The translations under genes and the position numbers were made by a program. Below the pieces are notes generated by a model. It was given only the letters and a program-made list of their open reading frames with translations. It did not search any database and had not been told where the DNA came from. DNA of 64,000 nucleotides, taken from positions 1 to 64,000 of the forward strand of contig CAYUWG010000012.1 of NCBI GenBank assembly GCA_964448285.1, written 5' to 3'. Shown here one piece after another: positions 17,745 to 27,479 of the stretch (the first letter of the stretch is position 1; every line of letters begins with the position of its first letter). This DNA is from CAYUWG01 sp964448285. Lineage in GTDB: Bacteria; Bacteroidota; Ignavibacteria; SZUA-365.

Positions 17745-19690
17745 CGCGGTATTTCCACGAATGAAAGATCGAGAGGATCGTGATCGGGTGTGAAATCCGG
17801 CGCATCGAAGAACACGCGGAACCATTGTTCGATGACGAACAACTCCCAAATCCGCATCGCGTTGTCTCGCTCTCCATCGTCATCAGCACGGATAATCTCC
17901 CTGACCACGTCTTCATTCCACAGGCCTCGTTCTCGCGTGCGCTGCGAAAGCAACATCTCATGAATTTCATCGCGCAGCTCGTGACGCACCCAGCTTCGCA
18001 CGGGCGGGCTGAATCCGGTCTTCGTTCTTCGAAGAATTTCCTTTGGAAAGCTCTCAGGCATCGCTCGGCGAAGGATCGCTTTCCGAATCGTTCCGTCGAG
18101 CAAATCTTCATCTGGGAGCGCGAGCGCGAACTCTACGAGCCGGTGATCGAGAAACGGAACGCGCAACTCGACCGAGTTCGCCATACCCGTTTTCTCCATG
18201 CTCTGCAGATTGAGATTCGGCAGGAAGAGAAGCAAATCCACTATCAGCATCTGTTTCAGCTTTGACCGGTGCTTCGCTTTCTCGAATGCCTCAAGGTGAT
18301 GGGCGTACACTTCGTCAGGATTGCAGAGGAGAAGAACGTCGGAGGAGAGCACGCGTCGTTGTTCGTCCGGAATCATGTACGAGGAAAAGCCGAGGAAACG
18401 TTCGATGAATGGTTTTGGAAGATGTTCGAGCAGCATCGAGAAGCGGCGGCTTCTTCCTGCATTCATTGCGCCGCTCGTCATTTTGAAGAACGCACCGGCA
18501 ATAGAGTAACCGGACTTCGGTACCCACCTCAAGTGCTCACCGAGAATCGTTGCCGGATACCGCGGATAGCCGGCGAGGATTTCGTCTGCACCCATCCCGG
18601 AGAGGAGAACCGTCAGCGACTTTTTCGCCGCGGCTGTGATTTCGAGATTCGTGATGATCGTCGGGTCGGCGAGAGGTTCGTCGAGATGCCATAGCGCCTT
18701 TGGGAGCGATTCGCCGACGGAAGGGCGCAGCAATTCAGTCGTCAGATGTGCGCCGTATCGATTGGCCGCATGTTGAGCATAGACGCGATCGTCCTCGAAA
18801 ACGTCGCGCGCGCGACTCGATGGAGAGTACGTTGCCGTGAAAGCTTCAGGGACAGCCTTCGAACCTCCCATCGCTGAAAGAACCGCCGTCGAATCGATGC
18901 CTCCGCTCAGGAGCAGTCCGATCGGAACCTCACTCATCAATTGCGACTGCACCGATTCGGAGAAGAAAGAATAGAATCTTTCCGTACGCTCTTCTCTTTC
19001 GAGAAGCAATTCTTCCTGCACGTCCAGCGGCGTCCAGTATGGCTCCGTTCGAAGCACGCAATCTTCGAAGGTCATCCAATGCCCCGGCTGGAGTTTCCGA
19101 ATGGAATGGAAAAGAGTCTCATCACCGGTTGTCCAAAGGAAAGCGAGATAGGAAGGCAATGCCTTCCAGTTGATTTGGCGCGTGTCCGGGCGAACTGCGA
19201 GGATAGCTTTCGCTTCTGAGGCGACGTAGAGTTTTCCCGAGAGCGCACAATAGTATAGCGGCTTGACTCCGAGATGGTCCCTTGCTGCGAAAACCGATCC
19301 GCGTTCTTCATCCCAAACGACGAATGCAAACTGGCCGACCAGTCTATCGAGAATTTCCGTGCCCCACTCCATGTATCCATGAAGCAGGACCTCCGAGTCG
19401 GTGCGTGAGCGAAAACGATGTCCGTATTTTTCGAGAAGCATCCGCAACTCACGGTAATTGAAGATCTCGCCGTTGTACGTGAGGACGAACCTGCCGTCGG
19501 GTGAAATCATCGGCTGGCGACCGGCTGCGCTTCGATCGATAATCGAAAGGCGGCGATGCCCGAGGCCCGCCGTCCGCTTTTCATTGATCCAGATGGCGCC
19601 GTCGTCGGGACCGCGATGGAATTGCATCTGTGTCATGACGCGAAGTTCATGCTCATCGACTTCCCCGACGATGGCGGCAATGCCACACAT
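17741..19690 (-). CDS. asnB: Asparagine-synthetase-like glutamine amidotransferase (AsnB family)
   Basis: Class II glutamine amidotransferase/ATP pyrophosphatase of 649 residues. Cys2 of MCGIAAIVG is the N-terminal nucleophile after Met removal; RGPDDG (26-31) and NGEIFNYREL (73-82) complete the glutaminase site. The synthetase domain has the PP-loop SGGIDST (262-268), and the later GMGADEILAGYPRY block and EKTGMANSVELRVPFLDHRLVEFA are standard for AsnB. In exopolysaccharide and O-antigen clusters such enzymes often amidate uronic acids or other sugar carboxylates rather than aspartate, so a role in glycan decoration is likely but unproven. Start ATG 19690 is fixed by the Cys2 requirement. 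It sits 3 bp after the upstream GT gene and overlaps the next gene by ATGA. Confidence 0.93.
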   Translation of the reverse strand: MCGIAAIVGEVDEHELRVMTQMQFHRGPDDGAIWINEKRTAGLGHRRLSIIDRSAAGRQPMISPDGRFVLTYNGEIFNYRELRMLLEKYGHRFRSRTDSEVLLHGYMEWGTEILDRLVGQFAFVVWDEERGSVFAARDHLGVKPLYYCALSGKLYVASEAKAILAVRPDTRQINWKALPSYLAFLWTTGDETLFHSIRKLQPGHWMTFEDCVLRTEPYWTPLDVQEELLLEREERTERFYSFFSESVQSQLMSEVPIGLLLSGGIDSTAVLSAMGGSKAVPEAFTATYSPSSRARDVFEDDRVYAQHAANRYGAHLTTELLRPSVGESLPKALWHLDEPLADPTIITNLEITAAAKKSLTVLLSGMGADEILAGYPRYPATILGEHLRWVPKSGYSIAGAFFKMTSGAMNAGRSRRFSMLLEHLPKPFIERFLGFSSYMIPDEQRRVLSSDVLLLCNPDEVYAHHLEAFEKAKHRSKLKQMLIVDLLLFLPNLNLQSMEKTGMANSVELRVPFLDHRLVEFALALPDEDLLDGTIRKAILRRAMPESFPKEILRRTKTGFSPPVRSWVRHELRDEIHEMLLSQRTRERGLWNEDVVREIIRADDDGERDNAMRIWELFVIEQWFRVFFDAPDFTPDHDPLDLSFVEIPR

Positions 19691-19693
19691 GGG

Positions 19694-20854
19694 CTATGTT
19701 CCCGCTCCCGTTATGACAGCCTCGACCGCATCTGTCGTTGCATCCCACGTCTGTCGGGCGACGAGAGAGCGAAGAACCGTTGCGCGTTCCGGTGTGTGCG
19801 TGCGAAGCAGCGTCGCGATTGCATCGCTGAATTCCTCATGCGAATGTGCAACGATTGCCGCACCGGGGAACGCGCGTTCCACTTCGATGATTTTCGCTGA
19901 AACGACAGCCCTACCGAGGGCGAGGTACTCCCGATACTTGATTGGGCATGAATACAGAATCCAATCGCTTTGCACGAAGCTCAACATAGCAACATCGAAG
20001 TGAACTCCGTAGCGTGGGATTTCCCCATGCGGGACGGGACCGATGAAGTGGACATTACCGAATTGCCGGAACGGTTCGAGTTCGAACATCGGGTCACCGA
20101 TGAAAACGAAGGAACACTCCTTATGTCGTCGTGCGAGAAACATGATCAGATCCCTGTCCTGCAATGCTTCGAGTGATCCCCAGTAACCGACAATCGGTTT
20201 CGCAATGAGCCGAAGTTTCTCCGGCATGGGCGATGATCCATCCAGTGGGATGAGAAGGAATTCGTCAGAAACTCCGTGAGGAATGTAGTGAACGTTCGCG
20301 TGCGATTGTCGCAATGTATCCGCCATTCCGATTGAAGCACAAATGAGCGCATCGGCGCGCTGCAAGAGCGAGGCATGGTCTTCAGGGACTCGCGTGAATC
20401 TCATGCTGTCATAATATGCGAGGAAATGATCCTGGATGTAGTAGATCACCCGCGACGAGGGGATTTTATCGAGAAGCACCGAGGCCGTTGGCAAGCCTGA
20501 CCAGAAGACCGGTCGTTCGATCCTGAGCAGGAGAAGCAACAGTCGTAACTGCATTACGAGGAGAACGGTGTTGAGCAATCGAATCGACGGAATCGACCAG
20601 AAGGGAAGTACGACGGGAGTAAGTACCCATACGCCTTCATCTTTTCGAAGCCATCGTAGGATGCTCTTCATTTTCTTGAAGATTCGCTTTGTAAATCCCG
20701 GACTGTCGCGACCGGGCATTCCAATACCGATGGAGTTAACGAAGAGCACGCACCATCCGCGTGCGGCAAGCCGGCGCATCCATTGTTTTTCCGTCATGGG
20801 ATTGTGTACCCACCAGTCGTTTCCGGCAAAGCACACGACAGTAGGTTTAGCCAC
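19694..20854 (-). CDS. Glycosyltransferase, GT4-like (GT-B fold)
   Basis: A 386-residue GT-B-type glycosyltransferase. The N-terminal half begins with a Rossmann strand (KPTVVCFAGNDWW) and an IFxSGLP-like stretch VFWSGLPTASVLL; the middle has YYIQDHFLAYYDS and a typical ADALICASIGMADTLR acceptor-domain helix with IPHGVSDEF; the C-terminal half has the linker strand PIVGYWGSLE, FVFIGDP and the membrane-proximal motif CPIKYREYLALGRAVVS, similar to the EX7E region of TuaH/WcaK-type sugar transferases. It overlaps the upstream GT2 by 8 bp. Probably adds a sugar to the lipid-linked repeat unit. Donor and acceptor are unknown. Confidence 0.88.
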   Translation of the reverse strand: MAKPTVVCFAGNDWWVHNPMTEKQWMRRLAARGWCVLFVNSIGIGMPGRDSPGFTKRIFKKMKSILRWLRKDEGVWVLTPVVLPFWSIPSIRLLNTVLLVMQLRLLLLLLRIERPVFWSGLPTASVLLDKIPSSRVIYYIQDHFLAYYDSMRFTRVPEDHASLLQRADALICASIGMADTLRQSHANVHYIPHGVSDEFLLIPLDGSSPMPEKLRLIAKPIVGYWGSLEALQDRDLIMFLARRHKECSFVFIGDPMFELEPFRQFGNVHFIGPVPHGEIPRYGVHFDVAMLSFVQSDWILYSCPIKYREYLALGRAVVSAKIIEVERAFPGAAIVAHSHEEFSDAIATLLRTHTPERATVLRSLVARQTWDATTDAVEAVITGAGT

Positions 20855-21791
20855 GACGGACTCTCCTTCCGAAGCGGCCCTTCAGCCAGCCGAAGAACAA
20901 GCTCGTTTCCTTCATGAAAATCAGGCAGAACGCAGCAAGCCGAATTCTCAGCGGATGTGCGTTCCACCCATACGCTCGCGAAAGTCGCATGAAATACAGG
21001 ATCGCAACTGCAGCGAGAGCGAAAAACGGCCACACGTGCCACAGTGCAGCGGACAGGAGCAGTCCCGCGCAAAACCACTTCAAGAAAATGATCAGGTAGA
21101 ATCGATCCCTATTGCGCGCCTCGCCGTCGCCGATTCCGTAAAGTATGTGTTGCTTGAAATACGACGACAGGTTCGGGCGCGGGCGCCAGGTTACCCGTGC
21201 TGATTGCGCACGGTGAATTCTGTAACCGGCTCGTTGCAGCGCGCGGCAGAAGGCTGTATCCTCACCAGCGAACGTCAGTTCTTCAGGATAACCGCCGACA
21301 GCTTTCCAGGCGGTCTTTCGCAATGCGAACGAACGGGACGAGGGAAGGAATGTCCCGGCTGGTTGTCTCTCACTCGAAAGCTCAGCCGCGGCGGCAATCC
21401 GTTCGAATGAGGTTGCCCATTCGAGTTCATAACCTCCGCCAACGACAGAGACATCGTCATGCATGAGAAGCGGCTTCGTGATTTCCTCCAGCCAACGTTC
21501 ATCGAGAACTGAACCTGCATCGCTTATCGCAAGCACGTCGTTTCGTGCGGAGCGAATTGCGGTGTTTCGTCCTCGCGCGATATTCGCGCCGACGTCTTCG
21601 ATGAGATGGATGGGGAACTCCGCGGTGAACGCACGCACTTGAGTGACGGTATCATCCTTCGAACCTCCATCGCAGAGTACGACTTCGTCCGGAAGAGCGG
21701 TTTGCCCGTTGATGGAAGCGAGGAAAGCGTGAATGGTCTTGCCTTCATTCAGCGTCGTGACGACGACAGAGACGGGTACTCTCTTCTTCAT
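20847..21791 (-). CDS. Family 2 glycosyltransferase with C-terminal membrane segments
   Basis: GT2 enzyme of 314 residues. It starts VPVSVVVTTLNEGKTI, with VVLCDGGSKDDT and then ISDAGSVLDERWLE, where the DxD-like donor site is reduced to D-A-G; the GEDTAFCRAL motif supplies the catalytic ED pair. Two or three hydrophobic segments (about 230-275) put the C-terminus in the membrane, as in several polyprenol-linked sugar transferases. ATG 21791 overlaps the upstream flippase stop as ATGA, which decides the start against a much longer open frame. It belongs to the polysaccharide operon. Confidence 0.9.
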   Translation of the reverse strand: MKKRVPVSVVVTTLNEGKTIHAFLASINGQTALPDEVVLCDGGSKDDTVTQVRAFTAEFPIHLIEDVGANIARGRNTAIRSARNDVLAISDAGSVLDERWLEEITKPLLMHDDVSVVGGGYELEWATSFERIAAAAELSSERQPAGTFLPSSRSFALRKTAWKAVGGYPEELTFAGEDTAFCRALQRAGYRIHRAQSARVTWRPRPNLSSYFKQHILYGIGDGEARNRDRFYLIIFLKWFCAGLLLSAALWHVWPFFALAAVAILYFMRLSRAYGWNAHPLRIRLAAFCLIFMKETSLFFGWLKGRFGRRVRRG

Positions 21792-23062
21792 GATCTTCTC
21801 ATGATGAACGGAGTGAATCCTAGTGCAACGCGGCTGAATGATAGTAGTGCGATGCATCGAAGCAATTCCGTAAGAATGCTGGTCCATGCAGCGCCGTAAG
21901 CTCCGTGCTGAGGAATGAAGACAACGTTGAGAATGACGTTGACCGCGAGGCAAGCGAGTGTGATCCACACGATCCCCCAGACTTTGTTTGCAGCGACAAG
22001 TAAGTCAGCGACGACCTGATAGGAATAAAACACGGGAATGTACCAGATCAGGATAGCGAGGAGTGGGGCGGAAGCACGGAAGGCATCTCCATAGAGGAGA
22101 AGAACGATAGACTCATTGAACGTTACGACGATGCCCGCGATAGCGCATCCGATGACGAACAACCAGCGCATCGATTTGCTTACAAGGGTAAAGGCAATCT
22201 GTCGTTCTTCGTTCACCGTTCGCGATACGACAGGGAAAATCGCAACGGCTGTGACCATCGAGAGAAGGGTCAACGGATAGGTCAACCGCGCTGCCGCAGT
22301 ATAGACTCCGACCGAAGCGGTATCCTTCAGCGCATCGAGAATTACGACGTCGATCTTCGTTAGGACGATGTAGCTTCCGACGTGCAGGGCGAAAGGGATT
22401 CCTCGCTTCAACAGTGTGTACGCGTGTTCGAATTGTGCGCGAATCCGAATCCCCTCGACGAGGCGGCGGGCGGGAATCGCATGCAGGACCAAGGTGATGA
22501 CTCCTGCCGCCGTCGCTACTATCGTCATGGGGACGACGCGACCGCCGAGAAGCATGACGAGCACGAAACCTGAAGCGATCGTCAAGGTGATGAGGACTTG
22601 TATGACGGCAATGCGCTTCATGCGTTCTTTCCCGGCGAGTACGGCATAGTATCCTGCGCTGACGCCGCCAAAGAGCGTCCCGAGTCCCGCCCACGCGATC
22701 CCGATCACAACGTCATCGGAATATCCGGAAGCGAACGCGATGATGATCGAACCGACGTAGAGCACGGTATTCACCGACACGAGCAGCGTGAGATAGGAGT
22801 TGACAAGCTCGACTGCGTTTTCCGCACGCTGATTCATATCGCGGATCACGAGGTTCGCAATGCCTAAGTCCGTAAACGCGCCGAAGACGGCGACATAGTT
22901 CATGATCAATCCATACGTGCCCTGATCTGAGACGCCGAGGTACCTTGCGAGAGCGATAGCGAGCACGAGTGAAACACCGCGATACAGCATTTGCGCGATG
23001 GTAAGCGCAGAAACATTCCGCAGAATGTTCGGCATCGCGACACCGCCGGAATCAATTCGCAT
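21788..23062 (-). CDS. wzx: Wzx-type polysaccharide flippase
   Basis: Oligosaccharide-flippase-family membrane protein of about 424 residues with twelve or more hydrophobic segments. The N-terminus NILRNVSALTIAQMLYRGVSLVLAIALARYLGVSDQGTYG is the classical Polysacc_synt pattern (N-terminal half split by a conserved RYLG..DQG turn). It would move the undecaprenyl-linked repeat unit to the periplasmic leaflet for polymerisation. ATG 23062 overlaps the upstream gene by 11 bp; ATG 23035, which starts directly at MPNILRN, is equally possible and would place the start 16 bp after that gene's stop. Both give a complete protein. Confidence 0.9.
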   Translation of the reverse strand: MRIDSGGVAMPNILRNVSALTIAQMLYRGVSLVLAIALARYLGVSDQGTYGLIMNYVAVFGAFTDLGIANLVIRDMNQRAENAVELVNSYLTLLVSVNTVLYVGSIIIAFASGYSDDVVIGIAWAGLGTLFGGVSAGYYAVLAGKERMKRIAVIQVLITLTIASGFVLVMLLGGRVVPMTIVATAAGVITLVLHAIPARRLVEGIRIRAQFEHAYTLLKRGIPFALHVGSYIVLTKIDVVILDALKDTASVGVYTAAARLTYPLTLLSMVTAVAIFPVVSRTVNEERQIAFTLVSKSMRWLFVIGCAIAGIVVTFNESIVLLLYGDAFRASAPLLAILIWYIPVFYSYQVVADLLVAANKVWGIVWITLACLAVNVILNVVFIPQHGAYGAAWTSILTELLRCIALLSFSRVALGFTPFIMRRS

Positions 23063-24596
23063 AACCGGCGTCTGGCTGCGATGCATCACTAGATGTTCTG
23101 TATGCCATGAGACAACTCATCGCACCGAAGATAATTCCAAGGAGAAACTTCAGCTTCGTGAAATAGACGTAGTTCGGAATGAAGATGATTATCATGACGA
23201 GCGCGACAGTGACCGTCCATTGAAGCATGCGGTCCTGCTCGCCTCGATAAAGCCGCAACATGGATCGGAAGATTGCAAGGTACGTTCCATACAGAACGAC
23301 CGTCCCCACGATCCCGACCTTCAAGAGAAAATAGAACAGGTCCAGGTGCGCATAGGTGTGAACGCCTTTTCGCCATTCGATAATGTCGAATGAACCAACG
23401 TCATACGGAATGTGCACGGCAATCTCTGACCAGGGCGCACCCCAACCTAAGCCGAGGAGCCATGCTTCCCGTTGTGTCAGTACCGCAGCGATATTGACGA
23501 ACTCCAGCACCCGTTGCCCCATCGACCTGTCTCCATATACCGTCACAGCATCTATGATGCTGAAGGCAGTCCCGATCAGATAACCGACAAGCTGCCTGTT
23601 GACGTCGGTGAGAATGACATAGTAAAAGAAGAATCCGCCAATGATAGCAGTAGCAATAATTCCGGCAACGTGGAACCACCGAACGCGCTTTCTTTGGAGG
23701 AATAGAACGAAGACGATCGCGGCGACGCCGGTGATATACGAGGCGCGTCCGAGCGAACTGACGAACCAGATGCTCCAATACGCAATCATGCCGTAGAGAA
23801 GCCACCGCGTTCGCTTCGATGCCTCCGTGGAAAGCAACGCTCCTGCAATAGATACCGCGAGCATCACTGCCATCATCGGCACGTCGGTCCCGAGCGCAGG
23901 TCGATAGAAATCGAAACCATAGAACAAACCCTTCCCTGCGAACACGCGATAGATGAAGACGAGCGACTTGAGTGTAAAGACGCTCGTGATGAGGACGAAA
24001 AGCTGCACGACGTCCGAACGCGATCGCAGCGTCCGGGAAGCGATGAAGTACCAGGAAAGGATATAGAAGGGGTCGCGCAATTCCCACGTGAGATTGCTCA
24101 TGGAGAGCGTGTTGAAGAGACCTTGCGCCGTTCCGATGAGATAGATCGCGATGAAGGGAAGAAGGTATACATCGAGCGGGAGAAATCGCAACGACCCTTC
24201 ATCGTGCCATCGCAACCATTCACGTAAGAAGACAGGAACGAGGAAGAGAAATGTGACTGCATCGAGAATGCTGAGGCCGAAGAACCGCAGCCCGATGATC
24301 GTCTTTTCGATGTCCGCCTCGAAGAACGCTTCCGTGCTGCTCAGCTCGAACTCCTCCAACAGAACGAGGCCGGCAATAAAAAGGAAGAACGCAAGTCGAA
24401 TATCGTAGAGCACGACAATAACGAACACGACCACTGCGCCACCGGCAAGCATCTGCATTGGCGACTCAATCACGCGTTCTCCCATCGTGATGAAAACCCA
24501 TGCGAAAAGCAACGCGACAAGCACGACATGATGCTTTGCCGCGAGTTCGAGCATTTGCACAGTGGAATGACGAAGCCGTTCAACGACAGCGTTCAT
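23052..24596 (-). CDS. O-antigen ligase/polymerase-like membrane protein
   Basis: Polytopic protein of 514 residues with about twelve hydrophobic segments and one large periplasmic loop (about 370-425), the layout of Wzy polymerases and WaaL ligases. Within and near that loop are the aromatic and charged residues typical of the Wzy_C region: LLGLGWGAPWSEIAVHIPYDV and, just after, HTYAHLDLFYFLLKVGIVG, which resembles the conserved H[ST]xxLxxxxExGxxG motif of WaaL/Wzy. In this operon polymerisation of the repeat unit is the likelier role. Start ATG 24596 lies 8 bp after the stop of the Wzz-like gene; a longer upstream frame overlapping that gene is rejected. Confidence 0.85.
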   Translation of the reverse strand: MNAVVERLRHSTVQMLELAAKHHVVLVALLFAWVFITMGERVIESPMQMLAGGAVVVFVIVVLYDIRLAFFLFIAGLVLLEEFELSSTEAFFEADIEKTIIGLRFFGLSILDAVTFLFLVPVFLREWLRWHDEGSLRFLPLDVYLLPFIAIYLIGTAQGLFNTLSMSNLTWELRDPFYILSWYFIASRTLRSRSDVVQLFVLITSVFTLKSLVFIYRVFAGKGLFYGFDFYRPALGTDVPMMAVMLAVSIAGALLSTEASKRTRWLLYGMIAYWSIWFVSSLGRASYITGVAAIVFVLFLQRKRVRWFHVAGIIATAIIGGFFFYYVILTDVNRQLVGYLIGTAFSIIDAVTVYGDRSMGQRVLEFVNIAAVLTQREAWLLGLGWGAPWSEIAVHIPYDVGSFDIIEWRKGVHTYAHLDLFYFLLKVGIVGTVVLYGTYLAIFRSMLRLYRGEQDRMLQWTVTVALVMIIIFIPNYVYFTKLKFLLGIIFGAMSCLMAYRTSSDASQPDAGYAN

Positions 24597-24604
24597 CGGA
24601 AGAA

Positions 24605-25825
24605 TCAGCTCCGTGGGTGTTGCAACCGAAATCGTAGTACCGAAACCCGAATCAGGACGAACACGATCGAGGCGAGAAACCCTGCAATAAGGCTCGTCAG
24701 CATCCACTGCATTCTCTTCGGGGCAGTGCGTTGGATGGCAGGTATGGCGGGATCGAGTACCTGAACCGTCGGCAGGTCACGTGCTTCCTGAATCCGTTCC
24801 TTGAAGTACTGCTTGTTCAAATACGCGTTCACTTCTTCGAGAATCTTTACTCTGCGCACAAGCAGGGAAAGATCACGCGCAACCTTTGGGAGCTTCATGA
24901 ACGCCAGGACAAAATCGCCGTCAGAACTTTGTCCCTCGCGGAGTTTGTCATACTGCTTTTGGAGTTCCGACAATCGCGCCTGGAGTTCCATGACGGTTCT
25001 GCTATCGGAGCGCAGGTCGCGTTCGGCAAGTGCAAGCTCCGTTGAAACCTGCGTAAGCTGCATCTTCAAAGCGCCGGCCGCGCTCACCAGTGCATCCATT
25101 TGCTTGTCGATCATGAGAGCTTTGTTCTTCTCCTGATATGCAACCAACTGTCCGTAAGCGGAATCGAGGTCTGCTTTCGTCGTGGCGATATGCTCTTGAA
25201 TGAACAGGCGCGTGTTCTTCGCAGTCGAAACTAACTTTTCGCGGTTGACGCTGTCAAGGTAGCGCACATAACTGTTCGTGAGATCCGCCGCCAATAGCTT
25301 GATGCGGTCGATTTCCTCATCGCTGGCGAAATACCCAGTAGCGAGTGTTACAATCAGCGTGATGGTTCCGTCCTTCGCTGCTTCGATTGTCGTCGCTTCC
25401 GCAAGTGGGCGCGTTGCGAAGCGCCATGAAACGGAGGAAGGGATTCCGAAAAGTTCTGCAAGGCCGTGATTGAGGATCAATGAATCCGCAACTGTTCGGC
25501 TCTCAAGGATTTTAACGAAGATGTCCGATCCTCTTCCACCCAAACCGAGCGTTGCTCCGAAGTCGAACATCTCCTGGCCGCCTCCGCTGGAGAGCATGTC
25601 CATCAACCCAAAGCTGCGCTCTTCCTTTTTTGGTGGAAGGATCGTTGTATAAGAAGAAAACTTCTGCGGCATGATGAACGCATAGGCAGTAGCGAGAACA
25701 GTGACTATCACCGTGATAACGATAATCGTCTTCCGCTCATTCCACAGGAGCTTGACGAGGCGCAAGAACATCTCTGCATCTGGGAGAGCTGTTTTTTTCG
25801 AGGTGCTTTGTTCTTTGACGTCCAT
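24605..25825 (-). CDS. wzz: Wzz/GumC-like chain-length determinant protein
   Basis: Polysaccharide co-polymerase of 406 residues. One transmembrane helix near residues 33-52 (TIIVITVIVTVLATAYAFIMP) is followed by the periplasmic Wzz domain, with SSYTTILPP, long coiled-coil segments between about 195 and 330, and a second transmembrane helix near 380-400 preceded by the proline-rich stretch VQVLDPAIPAIQRTAPKRM, a Wzz hallmark. No tyrosine-kinase (BY-kinase) domain is fused, and none is seen nearby. It regulates chain length with the polymerase and contacts the Wza-like exporter. Its ATG sits on the stop of the exporter gene (TGATG). Confidence 0.92.
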   Translation of the reverse strand: MDVKEQSTSKKTALPDAEMFLRLVKLLWNERKTIIVITVIVTVLATAYAFIMPQKFSSYTTILPPKKEERSFGLMDMLSSGGGQEMFDFGATLGLGGRGSDIFVKILESRTVADSLILNHGLAELFGIPSSVSWRFATRPLAEATTIEAAKDGTITLIVTLATGYFASDEEIDRIKLLAADLTNSYVRYLDSVNREKLVSTAKNTRLFIQEHIATTKADLDSAYGQLVAYQEKNKALMIDKQMDALVSAAGALKMQLTQVSTELALAERDLRSDSRTVMELQARLSELQKQYDKLREGQSSDGDFVLAFMKLPKVARDLSLLVRRVKILEEVNAYLNKQYFKERIQEARDLPTVQVLDPAIPAIQRTAPKRMQWMLTSLIAGFLASIVFVLIRVSVLRFRLQHPRS

Positions 25826-27447
25826 CAGAACCTCGTGATGGCAATGATGATGCCGAGAATTCCGGCGACCTGACTGAGCACACCGACTGTTTCGATAGCC
25901 ACCTCCCAGAACTTCGATTTCACTTCTTCAGGCACCCAAATCGTATCGCCGGGTTCCAATTCATACGCACTCGTTTTTTCTGCATCGACTAATTCTCCCG
26001 TTCTCGCCTTCACGATGCGCACGTCGGATTCATTCGCCCTCCAACCGAATCCACCACTCGCATTGATATAATCGAGAAACGACCACCCGCGCTTGAAGAT
26101 GACATTACCCGGATTGATGACGCGACCGATAACGCGGATGTAGTTCTTTCTCAATGGCACGTCGATCACGTCACCGTCCTGGAGGATGATATCTTCTTTG
26201 AGGTCATTCTCCAGAAACAAACGCTTGAAGTTCACGACCATCTGTCCGATGCGTTCCCGCGAACGAGCCTTGAAGTATTCATACTCGTCTTCGCGCATCT
26301 CCGACGGTGGAATCTTACTGAGGCGCTCGAATTCCTGATCGCGTTCGCCCTCGCTTCGCTTTGTTGTCACAGTTGCCTCCTCCAACGAAGCATCGCTTGT
26401 GAAGCCGCCGGCGCGCGCGATGATTTCGGTTAGGCGCGTCTCGCCTTTTTCAATGGGATAGCTTCCGGGGTACTTCACTTCGCCGGTGATGAGAACCAAT
26501 CGCTGATGCTGAAATTTCGGTATGGAACGCACCAAGATCAGGTCACTGGAAGCGAGCGGTATATTCACGCTTTCGTCCGTGGGATATCCGAGGAGGTTGA
26601 GATAGGAATTCTCCGTCGTCGTATTGTCTTCCTTGAAGCGAACGATCTGAACGCTGTCGAGAAAGACCGACGACCGGAAGCCGCCGGCAATCCGAATGAT
26701 GTCGAAGAGTTTATCTCCCGGGAGATAGTCGATATGGCCTTCGTAATTCACTGCGCCGAATATGCTGACACGCCGGTCGATGCGGTGAAAGACAACGACG
26801 TCGCCGCCCATGAGGAACGGGTTTGTGGATGTTTCACCAAATCGGTAGAACGAAATGAGGTCGGCGGTGAGTGTTTGCTTCCCTCGCTTGATCATAATGC
26901 CACGCAGTGCGGTTGTATCCTTCGCAATGCCGCCGGCAATCTCCAGCGCTTCTGAAACGCGCGCCGTCGCAGGCAAGAGGATCACACCCGGTTGCATGAC
27001 TGCTCCGGTAATGGAAACTTTGATCTGGCGAGGCCGGGCAAGGCTGACGATCAGTTCAGCGTTTTTGAAATTCCGGTCGATCAGTTGCTTCAGGACATCT
27101 CGTACACCGGCCAGGGATAAGTTGTTGACCACGACGTCACCGAGTTGGGGAACGATGATCCGTCCGTTCGTGCTGACAACAACGTCATAAGAGTAATACC
27201 GGTCCGTGTAGATCGAGAGGTTCAGAACGTCGGCAGGTCCCACAACGTAATTCGAATCGTTCACCGGCACCTCGACCGTGTTCCCGACAAGGATCTCCGC
27301 CCGTGGTGCTTCCCCTTTCTCTTTCTTCGATGGATCAGGAATTCCTTGTCCGGATGTTGTTTGAGATAACAACACGAGGAGGAGCGCTATTGCAATGCCA
27401 TGCATGAGCCGAAGCATGGTACGCATCAGAGCTTGTGGTATTGTCAT
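25825..27447 (-). CDS. wza: Wza-like polysaccharide export protein with SLBB domains
   Basis: Outer-membrane polysaccharide exporter of about 540 residues. An N-terminal signal peptide ends near SQTTSGQ; no lipobox Cys is visible, unlike classical Wza. The Poly_export domain begins NYVVGPADVLNLSIYTDRYY and contains DGxI-like GRIIVPQLGDVVV; several SLBB repeats follow (SITGAVMQPGVILLP, SIFGAVNYEGHIDYLPG, VLITGEVKYPGSYPIEKGET, RVIGRVINPGNVIF), and a C-terminal hydrophobic helix ends the protein. It is longer than Wza (about 380) because of the extra SLBB repeats, as is common in Bacteroidota and Deltaproteobacteria. ATG 27447 is the first start after the tRNA gene; ATG 27426 and 27417 are alternatives. 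First gene of the polysaccharide operon. Confidence 0.9.
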   Translation of the reverse strand: MTIPQALMRTMLRLMHGIAIALLLVLLSQTTSGQGIPDPSKKEKGEAPRAEILVGNTVEVPVNDSNYVVGPADVLNLSIYTDRYYSYDVVVSTNGRIIVPQLGDVVVNNLSLAGVRDVLKQLIDRNFKNAELIVSLARPRQIKVSITGAVMQPGVILLPATARVSEALEIAGGIAKDTTALRGIMIKRGKQTLTADLISFYRFGETSTNPFLMGGDVVVFHRIDRRVSIFGAVNYEGHIDYLPGDKLFDIIRIAGGFRSSVFLDSVQIVRFKEDNTTTENSYLNLLGYPTDESVNIPLASSDLILVRSIPKFQHQRLVLITGEVKYPGSYPIEKGETRLTEIIARAGGFTSDASLEEATVTTKRSEGERDQEFERLSKIPPSEMREDEYEYFKARSRERIGQMVVNFKRLFLENDLKEDIILQDGDVIDVPLRKNYIRVIGRVINPGNVIFKRGWSFLDYINASGGFGWRANESDVRIVKARTGELVDAEKTSAYELEPGDTIWVPEEVKSKFWEVAIETVGVLSQVAGILGIIIAITRF

Positions 27448-27479
27448 TCGGAAAAGGATGGTGTAATGGAGTTCGGGTT

